Notes: generated from the letters alone by a model not told the origin. Counted from the first letter of the stretch, positions 1-5,826 are shown. The stretch: 10,141 nt of DNA from Marisimplicoccus sp965655775 (GCA_965655775.1 CBFHHV010000033.1:1-10141), one strand, 5' to 3'. Translations and numbers: made by a program.

Positions 1-1
1 C

Positions 2-79
2 CTTTATTTGGATAAAGATTGTGATTTGAAGGGAATGGGTCGATTTGACTATGTACATCATTGGTATGAAGAATTGTAA
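2..79 (+). CDS. C-terminal 25 codons of an unidentified gene (cut by window start)
   Basis: The frame beginning at base 2 is open from the window edge to a TAA at 77-79. It encodes 25 residues rich in Asp, aromatic residues and His, with the end reading RFDYVHHWYEEL. This looks like the compact C-terminus of a soluble protein rather than random translation. The codons are unlike shadow-frame sequence because they include several Trp, Tyr and His and no internal stop. I do not recognise the family and assign no function. It converges on the nucleotidase-like gene that ends at 166. The 86-bp gap between them has only an AT-only inverted repeat (99-115), not a strong terminator. Confidence 0.55.
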   Translation, partial: LYLDKDCDLKGMGRFDYVHHWYEEL

Positions 80-165
80 TTTTAAGATTTCTAGAATTTA
101 AATTACATGAATTTAGACCCATTACTGAAAGGGATGCAAGGCTAGAATTATATATGAAATTTCTT

Positions 166-906
166 CTATTCATTTCTTATAAAACGATTATCAATTTTTG
201 ATGAAAGGTATAAGTTAGATTTAGTGTAATCAATAAAGGCTTCTCTAAGAGAGTAGCCTAGCCTATATACCTTAGTATTTTTATTAAAGAAAAACATATT
301 ATCACCGCCAGTTAATAGATAGTCATTAATAGCTATGTAATATTTTTTTGAGCGCTTGATAGGGTTGTTTTGAACTAAAACTTCATTTCTATTAATTGTT
401 AACCCAGAAAATGGATGAGGTGTTGTTTCGTTCTTGAGAAAAGATACTATTTCAGAGAGGGACTCTCCGCCCATTTCAACAATTACAATTTCATTCTCAA
501 ATGGGAGGATTTTATATGCATCAGTTAATTTGACTTCACCTTTAGGGAGTGATGCTCTAATTCCTCCGTGATTTTGAATTACAAAGTCAATGTTTTTATT
601 TTCTTGAAACTTAAATACTGAATCAGATTGAATAAATAATATGTCAGCAATTAAGTTTCCTAGTGTTGAATTAAATTTTTTAGAGTTAAAATCTCCTTTA
701 GTATATAATTGGTCAGAGAATCCAATAATATTGTCTAAGCTAACGTCTATGGAATCTTTATAAATATTAATTACATCAGATATCATTCTATTTTCTTGAC
801 CTGTTAATTCAATTCTAGAATATGATATTGAATTTAGATTAAGGTCACTACAACCTAATAAATGAAATGCAACAAAAAGAAATATTATTTTAAAAAAAGT
901 ATTCAA
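166..906 (-). CDS. 5'-nucleotidase C-terminal domain lipoprotein (lacks the metallophosphatase domain)
   Basis: The 246-residue product begins with a lipoprotein signal (hydrophobic residues 5-18, lipobox LLGC, Cys19), so it should be membrane-anchored outside the cytoplasm. The rest matches the 5_nucleotid_C domain: GNLIAD at 83-88, NHGGIR at 112-117, PFEN at 135-138 and NDYLLTGGD at 194-202. In UshA-type enzymes this domain binds the nucleotide, while a separate N-terminal calcineurin-like domain holds the two metals. That domain is absent here. Flavobacteria often split the two domains into adjacent genes, but no partner lies beside this gene in the window. The start is a TTG at 904-906. 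No ATG lies upstream in frame before the stop at 934-936, and the first internal Met (residue 41) would remove the signal peptide. The gene follows a 28-codon ORF by 4 nt, which suggests translational coupling. By itself it is probably not catalytic. Confidence 0.88.
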   Translation of the reverse strand: MNTFFKIIFLFVAFHLLGCSDLNLNSISYSRIELTGQENRMISDVINIYKDSIDVSLDNIIGFSDQLYTKGDFNSKKFNSTLGNLIADILFIQSDSVFKFQENKNIDFVIQNHGGIRASLPKGEVKLTDAYKILPFENEIVIVEMGGESLSEIVSFLKNETTPHPFSGLTINRNEVLVQNNPIKRSKKYYIAINDYLLTGGDNMFFFNKNTKVYRLGYSLREAFIDYTKSNLYLSSKIDNRFIRNE

Positions 907-910
907 AAAA

Positions 911-997
911 CTAGGGTTGTTTTGAAAACAGAATCAATAATCCAGCAAGCATTAATACAAAAACGATAAACCCGATGAAAAAAATTAAAGATTCCAT
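911..997 (-). CDS. 28-residue single-pass membrane peptide
   Basis: An ATG at 995-997 opens 28 codons ending in TAG at 911-913. The peptide starts MESLIFF and ends LFSKQP. Between them is one long run of Ile, Leu, Phe, Val, Gly and Ala (about residues 4-24). The short acidic N-terminus and basic C-terminus predict one membrane helix with the C-terminus inside. The ORF sits 4 nt before the TTG start of the nucleotidase-domain lipoprotein, in a different frame, so ribosomes ending here could start that gene. It is too short for default gene callers. The case for it rests on composition, the ATG, and its exact fit between the divergent promoter region and the next gene. No family is recognised; it may be a leader peptide that only couples translation. 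Confidence 0.5.
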   Translation of the reverse strand: MESLIFFIGFIVFVLMLAGLLILFSKQP

Positions 998-1019
998 ACT
1001 TTAATTTACAGAATTTTAA

Positions 1020-1050
1020 TTGATTTTCAATAGATTTAGATATACTTTCG
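1020..1050 (+). promoter_or_regulatory. Weak promoter candidate for the 28-residue + strand ORF
   Basis: A TTG at 1020-1022 lies 20 nt before TACTTTCG at 1043-1050, one mismatch from the Bacteroidota -7 box TAnnTTTG. It ends 10 nt before the ATG at 1061. The 63-bp gap between the two head-to-head small ORFs must hold at least one start of transcription if both are expressed. This match is only suggestive in such AT-rich DNA. Confidence 0.25.
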
Positions 1051-1060
1051 ATTCAAAAGT

Positions 1061-1147
1061 ATGAATGAAACAGAATTTTTTCGAATAATTTTCACAATTA
1101 TATTTGTTGTTCTAGCTCTTAGGCTTTTGTTAAAAAAAAGAAGATAG
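1061..1147 (+). CDS. 28-residue single-pass membrane peptide with basic tail
   Basis: An ATG at 1061 opens 28 codons ending in TAG at 1145-1147. The peptide begins MNETEFF, has a hydrophobic helix at about residues 9-24 and ends LLLKKRR. Acidic residues before the helix and four basic residues after it strongly predict an N-out/C-in membrane anchor. It is divergent to the other 28-residue ORF and stops just before the promoter of the secreted protein at 1206. The pattern loosely recalls the first membrane helix of isoprenylcysteine carboxyl methyltransferase-like proteins, so it could be a relic of a longer gene. That resemblance is from memory and weak. No function is assigned. Confidence 0.45.
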   Translation: MNETEFFRIIFTIIFVVLALRLLLKKRR

Positions 1148-1174
1148 TTGAATACTTTTATGATTTTATATTTG
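1148..1174 (+). promoter_or_regulatory. Bacteroidota-type promoter for the secreted protein at 1206
   Basis: TTG at 1148-1150 is followed after 16 nt by TATATTTG at 1167-1174, a perfect match to the TAnnTTTG -7 box used by the Bacteroidota primary sigma factor. Transcription would start near 1180 and leave an A/T-rich leader of about 25 nt before the ATG at 1206. The spacer is slightly shorter than the usual 17-20 nt. Confidence 0.5.
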
Positions 1175-1205
1175 TTAAATTAGAGTATAACTTTAAATCA
1201 AAATT

Positions 1206-1937
1206 ATGAAAATTAGAATTTTTATGTTGGTAGCGTTATTCGTTACTACGATGGGGTTTTCTCAAAGAAACCCAAATAACACTTACATGACCACTTTTAC
1301 TTATAAAGCAAAATCTGGGATGGTAGATAAATTTGAAAAAGCTGCCGAGAAAAAAACAAAAATGTTTAATAAAGATGAAGGTAGTATAATATACACATAC
1401 AGAATCTTAACTGGAAGCAATAATGGTGCCTATGAAAGATATCTTGTTGGTCAATCTAATAAGAGTTACGATATGGATCGTTCTGAAGAACTTGAATATT
1501 GGGAAAAAAATGTTGCACCTTTTGCCGATCCTGTAGGAGGTCAAGTAAGATGGATGTGGGAAGAATGGGCAACAATTGGTGATCAACCAGAACCGCCTAA
1601 GTATCTTAATAAAACTGTTATAGCATATAAACCAGGAATGGAAGCACATGTTGCTAGAAGTATATATAGATCTGGCAAAGTTCTTGAAAAAAGAAATCCT
1701 AATGCTTTTAGAAGAGTCTTCAGCCCTGTATCAGGAATTGACGTAAATATTATGGTAGTCTTTTCAGGTTTTGATGAATTTGGAGCAGGATGGGGAGACT
1801 CTGATACAACATGGGAAGAGGATTATAATGAAATGTTTGGCTGGGAGCAATACTCTAATGATCAAAAAATGAGAGATAAAAGTTTAAGAGAGTATAATGG
1901 TATGACCAGAACTACACTTGAAAAAGTCGACTGGTAG
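1206..1937 (+). CDS. Secreted protein with two dimeric alpha/beta-barrel (ABM-like) halves, function unknown
   Basis: The 243-residue product starts with a Sec signal peptide (residues 1-20, probable cleavage after GFSQ) with no lipobox Cys, so it is periplasmic or secreted. The mature part looks like two copies of a ferredoxin-like fold of the antibiotic-biosynthesis-monooxygenase/stress-responsive barrel type. The first half (about 28-125) has a beta strand TTFTYKAKSG, then a helix VDKFEKAAEKK, then IIYTYRILTG and YERYLVG strands. The second half (about 135-240) repeats this with KTVIAYKPGMEAHVARS and NIMVVFSGFD. It is Trp-rich (WMWEEW at 116-121). The fold call is an inference from the strand-helix-strand rhythm and from the 'YKPGM' and 'KAKSGM' starts of each half. 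Known ABM proteins act on small molecules or haem, but no catalytic residues can be assigned. The gene is monocistronic: own promoter, strong terminator after it. Confidence 0.75.
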   Translation: MKIRIFMLVALFVTTMGFSQRNPNNTYMTTFTYKAKSGMVDKFEKAAEKKTKMFNKDEGSIIYTYRILTGSNNGAYERYLVGQSNKSYDMDRSEELEYWEKNVAPFADPVGGQVRWMWEEWATIGDQPEPPKYLNKTVIAYKPGMEAHVARSIYRSGKVLEKRNPNAFRRVFSPVSGIDVNIMVVFSGFDEFGAGWGDSDTTWEEDYNEMFGWEQYSNDQKMRDKSLREYNGMTRTTLEKVDW

Positions 1938-1957
1938 TATTGTTAGACATAAAAAAG

Positions 1958-1988
1958 AAAAAGGCTCCTTATTGGAGCCTTTTTTTTT
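1958..1988 (+). terminator. Rho-independent terminator of the 1206 gene
   Basis: The stem GGCTCC (1963-1968) pairs with GGAGCC (1974-1979) around the loop TTATT. It is extended by five A:T pairs and followed by nine T (1980-1988). The A-rich stretch at 1951-1962 means the hairpin can also end transcription arriving from the minus strand. Confidence 0.9.
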
Positions 1989-1997
1989 GTAGTAAAG

Positions 1998-2019
1998 AAA
2001 GAGCCCATTAGGGCCCTTT
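1998..2019 (-). terminator. Hairpin terminator of the FAS1 gene
   Basis: Read on the minus strand, AAAGGGCCC (2019-2011), loop TAAT, then GGGCTCTTT (2006-1998) forms a nine-pair stem with one G-U wobble. On the plus strand the same position is an A-C mismatch, so the hairpin is better on the minus strand. It lies about 25 nt past the FAS1 stop, with a short U-rich tract after it and the bidirectional hairpin at 1958-1988 as backup. Confidence 0.7.
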
Positions 2020-2044
2020 CGCCAAACAAAATAATTAATATAAA

Positions 2045-2551
2045 TTACTCTGGAAGCACTACATTATCAATTGCATGAATAACTCCATTTGAAGTTTCAA
2101 CATCTGCAATAACAACTTTTGCTTTATTACCTTGTGTATCTTTTACGTATACATTGCCTTCCCATAATTTTAGAGTTAGCTCATTACCTTGTAAAGTCTT
2201 AACAGTAAACTGTCCACCATTATCGTTTATAGCTTTTACGACATCACCTGCCATAAATTGTCCAGCAACGACATGATACTTTAGAATAGATTGTAAAGTT
2301 GATTTATTCTCAGGCTTTAAAAGTGTTCCTAGAGTACCTTCAGGTAACTTGTTAAAACCATCGTTAGTTGGGGCAAAAACTGTAAATGGACCTTCTGATG
2401 AAAGTGCATCTACTAATTCACCTGCTTGTACAGCTGCAACTAAAGTTGAAAAGCTATCATTTGAAACAGCAGTTTCAACGATATTCTTATCATTAACATT
2501 AGACGATAATACAAGACTTAAAATCGAATATTTAAGAAAATTAATTAACAT
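2045..2551 (-). CDS. Secreted fasciclin (FAS1) domain protein
   Basis: The 168-residue product has an N-terminal hydrophobic signal (about residues 1-17, LKYSILSLVLSS) followed by one complete FAS1 domain (about 23-168). The conserved H1 segment GPFTVFAPTNDGF is at 54-66, the YH pair at 92-93 and the H2 segment NGVIHAIDNVVLP at 155-167. FAS1 domains are extracellular adhesion or polymer-binding modules. Single-domain exported versions are common in marine Bacteroidota, and their exact ligands are mostly unknown. The ATG at 2549-2551 keeps the signal peptide. The length is typical of single-domain members. It converges on the 1206 gene with two terminators between them, and is divergent to the lipoprotein at 2680. 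Family assignment is firm; role is not. Confidence 0.93.
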   Translation of the reverse strand: MLINFLKYSILSLVLSSNVNDKNIVETAVSNDSFSTLVAAVQAGELVDALSSEGPFTVFAPTNDGFNKLPEGTLGTLLKPENKSTLQSILKYHVVAGQFMAGDVVKAINDNGGQFTVKTLQGNELTLKLWEGNVYVKDTQGNKAKVVIADVETSNGVIHAIDNVVLPE

Positions 2552-2576
2552 ATTTTTAATTGATTAAAATGAGCAG

Positions 2577-2605
2577 CAAAAGTTTAATTTTAATTCAACT
2601 ATCAA
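2577..2605 (-). promoter_or_regulatory. Weak promoter candidate for the FAS1 gene
   Basis: On the minus strand, TTG (2605-2603) is followed after 18 nt by AACTTTTG (2584-2577), one mismatch from TAnnTTTG. It ends 25 nt before the FAS1 ATG. Position and spacing fit, but the base match is imperfect. The rest of the 128-bp divergent gap (2552-2679) shows no clear box for the + strand gene. Confidence 0.3.
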
Positions 2606-2679
2606 AAAGATATATCTCTGTTTAACTTTTATTTAATAAATGTTTTAACATAATTTTAAATATCATATATTGATTATCA

Positions 2680-3657
2680 ATGACATACACTATTAGACTT
2701 TTTATCTATTTTATTCTTGTCTTTTTAATATCATGTAATAAAGAAGAGGACAAAAAAGATATAGTTGTAGAGTCTGAAGAGTTTACTGAACTAGGTAGTG
2801 ATGGTCCATATCTCTATGGTGAAACTTACCAGGGTAGGAAAGGATATACTACATATTATCCTGGAAATATTCCAGTTATACTTAGTATCCCTCATGGAGG
2901 TGATATTTCTCCATCAGAGATTTCAAATAGAACATATGGTGTCACTGTTACTGATTCAAATACTATTGAGTTGGGTATTGCAATTAGAAATTATTTTTTC
3001 TATAATCATAACGTAAGACCTTATGTCATTATTAATAACCTCAAAAGAACAAAACTAGATGCTAATAGAGATAAAGTTGAAGCAGCACAAAATAATATTT
3101 ATGCTGAAAGAGCATTTGATGAATTCCATTTTTATATAGAGAAAGCAAGAGAGGGTATAATATCAAAATTTAATACAGGTATCTTATTCGATATTCATGG
3201 TCATGGAATAAATCCAGATGGTTTCAATGATTTAAGGACTTGGATTGGTTATCTTTTAACTGCTGATGAATTAGATAATTCTAATGATTATATTGATCAA
3301 AACATATCTATAAATGATGTAAGTATATATAGTCTATTAAACTCCTCAGGTCAAACTTTATCACAATTACTCAGTGGTCCAAATAGTCTTGGAGCGTTAT
3401 TTGAAAATAATAATTATACAGCTTTACCTAGTCCAGAGAGTAGAAGTCCTGAGGGAATGAGATATTTTAGTGGTGGATATAATACATTTAGATATGGAAC
3501 AAATATAGAGTTTAATTTTAGCTCAATTCAACTTGAATTTCCTTTTCAAGGTCTAAGAGATACCCCTCAATCTAGAACTCAATTTTCATCCATATTTGTT
3601 GATCTAGTTCATGAATATTTTCTTATTCATCTTGATATTGATCTTTTCTCTTTATGA
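2680..3657 (+). CDS. N-formylglutamate amidohydrolase-like lipoprotein
   Basis: The 325-residue product has a lipoprotein signal (hydrophobic residues 5-17, LISC, Cys19) and then an acidic/lysine spacer. The body matches the N-formylglutamate amidohydrolase (FGase) family, metal-dependent amidases that release formate from N-formyl-glutamate in histidine breakdown. Visible motifs are SIPHGG (69-74), LKRTKLDANRD (121-131, the family's D-x-N-R region), LFDIHGHG (169-176, the D-x-H motif) and the late IQLEFPFQGLRD (283-294). Classical FGases are cytoplasmic and part of hut operons; this one is exported and has no histidine-degradation neighbours, so the true substrate is probably another N-acylated or amide compound. 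It is the first gene of a + strand run with marC (22 bp later), a DoxX-like gene and a 46-codon ORF. Family confidence is good; substrate unknown. Confidence 0.82.
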   Translation: MTYTIRLFIYFILVFLISCNKEEDKKDIVVESEEFTELGSDGPYLYGETYQGRKGYTTYYPGNIPVILSIPHGGDISPSEISNRTYGVTVTDSNTIELGIAIRNYFFYNHNVRPYVIINNLKRTKLDANRDKVEAAQNNIYAERAFDEFHFYIEKAREGIISKFNTGILFDIHGHGINPDGFNDLRTWIGYLLTADELDNSNDYIDQNISINDVSIYSLLNSSGQTLSQLLSGPNSLGALFENNNYTALPSPESRSPEGMRYFSGGYNTFRYGTNIEFNFSSIQLEFPFQGLRDTPQSRTQFSSIFVDLVHEYFLIHLDIDLFSL

Positions 3658-3679
3658 TTATATTTGCAAAAAAAAACCA

Positions 3680-4246
3680 ATGGACTATAAAGAGATATTT
3701 ACTGCTAGCATGATATTATTTGCTGTAATTGATATTATAGGGGCAACTCCAATTGTAATATCGCTTAGAGAGAAGGTTGGAAAAATTCAATCAGAAAAAG
3801 CAACGCTTGTCGCTATGGCAATTATGATTGGTTTTCTTTTTGTCGGAGAGGAAATATTAAATTTAATTGGCATTGATATAAATTCGTTTGCAGTTGCGGG
3901 TGCTATAGTTATTTTCTTTATAGCATTAGAGATGGTTCTTGGTGTGACAATCTTTCAAGGCGAGGAGCCAGAAACTGCCTCTATTGTTCCTATTGCTTTT
4001 CCAATAATTGCAGGTGCTGGTACTCTAACAACATTACTCTCTTTGAGAGCAGAATACCAATTAATAAATATTATAATTGCTATTGTAATAAATTCCTTAT
4101 TTGTCTACATAATACTAAAATCATCAAATACAATCGAAAAAATTTTAGGTAAAAATGGTATTGGAATAATCAGAAGAGTCTTTGGAATTATCCTTTTATC
4201 GATCTCTGTTAAGCTTTTTTCAACAAATATTAGCCTCATTGTTTAA
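3680..4246 (+). CDS. MarC family integral membrane protein
   Basis: The 188-residue product has about six membrane helices (near 8-28, 42-64, 69-92, 100-122, 128-147, 166-184). MarC family signs are the N-terminal VIDIIGATPIVISLREK (residues 16-32) and PIAFPIIAGAGTLTTLLSLR (104-123), the second GxGTxT-type repeat of the family. MarC was named for multiple antibiotic resistance in enterobacteria, but a role in resistance was not upheld and its cargo is unknown. I chose the ATG at 3680, 22 bp after the previous stop and behind an A-rich leader. An earlier in-frame ATG at 3611 would overlap the upstream lipoprotein by 47 bp and add an atypical hydrophobic extension. The stop overlaps the next ATG by one base (TAATG), which indicates coupled translation. 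Confidence 0.9.
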   Translation: MDYKEIFTASMILFAVIDIIGATPIVISLREKVGKIQSEKATLVAMAIMIGFLFVGEEILNLIGIDINSFAVAGAIVIFFIALEMVLGVTIFQGEEPETASIVPIAFPIIAGAGTLTTLLSLRAEYQLINIIIAIVINSLFVYIILKSSNTIEKILGKNGIGIIRRVFGIILLSISVKLFSTNISLIV

Positions 4247-4620
4247 TGAAGTATTTTAAGCTTTTTACCATATACTTCATGTCAATTGCTTATACATATG
4301 TAGGTTTTAGACACTTTATTGATCCAGATTTTTTTTTGGCAATAATGCCAAACTATCTTTCAATGCATTTGTTCTTTGTATACTTAACTGGGATAATGGA
4401 ATTTGTCTTTGGTATCTTATTAGCTTTTAAGAAGACTAGAACATTTGCTTCATATGGAATTATTGTATTGTTAATATCTGTATTCCCTGCAAATCTACAT
4501 TTAGTTGAAAGTGAGTTGTCCCAGTCAATTTTAGATGTTACAAAAGAACAAACTATTATAAGACTTCCATTTCAAGGCTTATTTCTTCTTTTAGCATATT
4601 GGCACTCAAAAAATAATTAA
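4246..4620 (+). CDS. DoxX-like small membrane protein
   Basis: The 124-residue product has four predicted helices (about 4-22, 41-62, 67-86, 106-119). It resembles the DoxX/DoxX-like superfamily: GFRHFIDPDFFLAIMP after helix 1, YLTGIMEFVFGILL in helix 2, SVFPANLHL after helix 3, and RLPFQGLFLLLAYW at the end. Members are four-helix proteins of the cytoplasmic membrane with few defined activities; some are linked to thiosulfate oxidation or redox stress. The start codon shares a base with the marC stop, so the two are translated together. An eight-T run at about 4330-4337 in the FF codons is a slippage-prone spot, but the frame is intact here. Family placement is good; function unknown. Confidence 0.82.
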   Translation: MKYFKLFTIYFMSIAYTYVGFRHFIDPDFFLAIMPNYLSMHLFFVYLTGIMEFVFGILLAFKKTRTFASYGIIVLLISVFPANLHLVESELSQSILDVTKEQTIIRLPFQGLFLLLAYWHSKNN

Positions 4621-4628
4621 TTTTGAGT

Positions 4629-4769
4629 ATGAACAGTTTCTTTAAATGGCACGATAAAATGATATGGAAAATTTCAAAAGAATTTAACTTAAGTAAATAT
4701 CAGGTACTAATACTAACTTGGCTTGAGGGAATTCTAATTGGTGTTATACTCTGCAAGTTTATATTTTAA
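4629..4769 (+). CDS. 46-residue membrane protein, last gene of the FGase-like/marC/doxX operon
   Basis: An ATG at 4629, only 8 nt after the DoxX-like stop, opens 46 codons ending in TAA at 4767-4769. The N-terminal half is amphipathic and basic (FKWHDKMIWKISKEFNLSKY). The C-terminal half is one membrane helix (about 26-45, VLILTWLEGILIGVILCKF). The pattern 'ISKEFNLSKYQ' followed by 'WLEGILIGVIL' resembles small uncharacterised flavobacterial proteins with a helix-turn before one anchor, as far as I can recall. Tight spacing with the upstream gene, an intact frame and a protein-like composition (three Trp, few low-complexity stretches) argue that it is real. Its last 11 bp overlap the 3' end of dapF on the other strand. 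Function unknown. Confidence 0.65.
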   Translation: MNSFFKWHDKMIWKISKEFNLSKYQVLILTWLEGILIGVILCKFIF

Positions 4770-5544
4770 CTTCAATAAATCCTTCAAAGACTAGCTTGGC
4801 AGGACCAGTTATACTAATTTCTTTATAACCCTTTTCACATGAATTAAATTGAACATTTAAATCACCACCTTTACATTGCATAGTAATATTACTGCTATTT
4901 GTCTTTCCCAGAAAATTCATGCATATTGCAGATGCAGTAGAACCAGTTCCACATGCTAGAGTTTCATTTTCAACTCCTCTTTCATATGTCCTAATTTTAA
5001 AGTGATCATCAGAAATCTTTTCAACAAAATTAACATTAACACCTTCTTCTTTATAAAAATCATTGTATCTAATCAATCTACCCTCAATATTAACATCTAA
5101 TTTATCAGTATCATTCTTTTCAACTACAAGATGAGGCGACCCAGTATCAAGCCATGTCCCATATGAATTACTTTCGATGTTAGAGTTTACCTTCATTTCC
5201 ATTTTAATAAGTCCGTTATCTAATATTTCGGCATTATGAATACCATCAAAGGCATGAAATACTGAGTTTTTACTAATAATATCTTTATTGTATGCAAATA
5301 AAACAGCACATCTCGAACCATTTCCACATAATGATCCTAAATTACCATCAGAAGTATAGTGAAGAATTTCAAAGTCAGAATTACTAGACTCTTTTAAAAT
5401 GATTAAGCCATCTCCTCCAATTCCAAAATGTCTATTACACAAGTAGCTTATTAACGATTCATTATCATCAATTAAATTTTCTCTATCGTCGATTAAGATA
5501 AAGTCATTTCCTGCACCATTGTATTTACTGAAGTTAATTTTCAT
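4759..5544 (-). CDS. dapF: Diaminopimelate epimerase
   Basis: The 261-residue enzyme interconverts LL- and meso-2,6-diaminopimelate in the cytoplasm, the step before lysine and the peptidoglycan cross-link residue. It is cofactor-independent and uses two cysteines. Both are visible: Cys73 in SLCGNGSRC (71-79) and Cys198 in LACGTGSTA (196-204). Further family marks are the N-terminal KYNGAGNDFILIDDR (7-21), RHFGIGGDGLI (38-48), TGSPHLV (134-140) and the YERGVENET segment (187-195) just before the second Cys. Length is normal for the family. The start ATG at 5542-5544 gives the expected N-terminus. It lies 50 bp after the DUF2892 gene and may be last in a minus-strand operon, though it also has its own -7-like box. 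It overlaps the 46-codon ORF by 11 bp at the 3' end, with no terminator visible between them. Confidence 0.97.
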   Translation of the reverse strand: MKINFSKYNGAGNDFILIDDRENLIDDNESLISYLCNRHFGIGGDGLIILKESSNSDFEILHYTSDGNLGSLCGNGSRCAVLFAYNKDIISKNSVFHAFDGIHNAEILDNGLIKMEMKVNSNIESNSYGTWLDTGSPHLVVEKNDTDKLDVNIEGRLIRYNDFYKEEGVNVNFVEKISDDHFKIRTYERGVENETLACGTGSTASAICMNFLGKTNSSNITMQCKGGDLNVQFNSCEKGYKEISITGPAKLVFEGFIEVKI

Positions 5545-5551
5545 AAAGGCG

Positions 5552-5559
5552 CAAATCTA
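5552..5559 (-). promoter_or_regulatory. -7-like box directly before dapF
   Basis: On the minus strand TAGATTTG (5559-5552) matches TAnnTTTG exactly and ends 7 nt before the dapF ATG, so a transcript from it would be leaderless or nearly so. No TTG is found at the usual distance upstream, which weakens the call. Confidence 0.3.
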
Positions 5560-5594
5560 AATAAATAAACTTATAATTATTGAGTCTAAAGCTC

Positions 5595-5816
5595 TTATTT
5601 TCCGTTTTGAATAGGTTCTGTGTCAGGCATCATCTTGTTAAGTACAAAATATACTGGACAAAACTTTGTAAAAGGACTTATAATTTGAAGAAAACCAACA
5701 CCTATAGCTAAATATATAAGATTAGTATTAATAAACATTGATCCTGCAACAGAAATAAGGTATGTCATCCCTACAATTGCATCGTGAGCTCTAACTTTTG
5801 AAATATTTTTTTCCAT
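5595..5816 (-). CDS. DUF2892 (YgaP-type) small membrane protein
   Basis: The 73-residue product has a polar N-terminus, two predicted helices (about 14-30 and 33-50) and the signature FCPVYFVLNK at 52-61, followed by an acidic/Pro-rich tail. This matches the DUF2892 family, related to the membrane part of the E. coli rhodanese-like protein YgaP. Members typically carry an F/CP(L/V)Y motif after the second helix; here Cys53. The function of stand-alone DUF2892 proteins is not settled; links to sulfur or redox chemistry are guesses. It begins 10 bp after the stop of the 134-residue membrane protein, so the two are very likely co-transcribed, with dapF 50 bp further on. The start ATG at 5814-5816 follows a run of A residues on the coding strand. 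Confidence 0.78.
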   Translation of the reverse strand: MEKNISKVRAHDAIVGMTYLISVAGSMFINTNLIYLAIGVGFLQIISPFTKFCPVYFVLNKMMPDTEPIQNGK

Positions 5817-5826
5817 TTTTTTTAAA

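Noticed and set aside
99..115. Inverted repeat TAAATT/AATTTA between the first two genes as a terminator
   Set aside because: The stem is six A:T pairs only, with no T-run; such repeats are expected by chance in DNA this AT-rich.
1407..1649. Minus-strand reading frame inside the 1206 gene
   Set aside because: It lies wholly within a convincing secreted-protein gene and shows no domain, signal or operon context; it is a shadow frame.
2349..2567. Plus-strand reading frame over the FAS1 gene
   Set aside because: It is antisense to the conserved FAS1 H1 motif region and has no protein features of its own.
3668..3676. Nine-A run as a programmed slippage site
   Set aside because: It lies between genes, in the A-rich leader of marC, and both neighbouring frames are intact without any shift.
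3611..3679. Longer MarC start at 3611
   Set aside because: It overlaps the upstream lipoprotein gene by 47 bp and adds a hydrophobic, Lys-ended extension not seen in MarC proteins. The ATG at 3680 gives the typical N-terminus and clean operon spacing.
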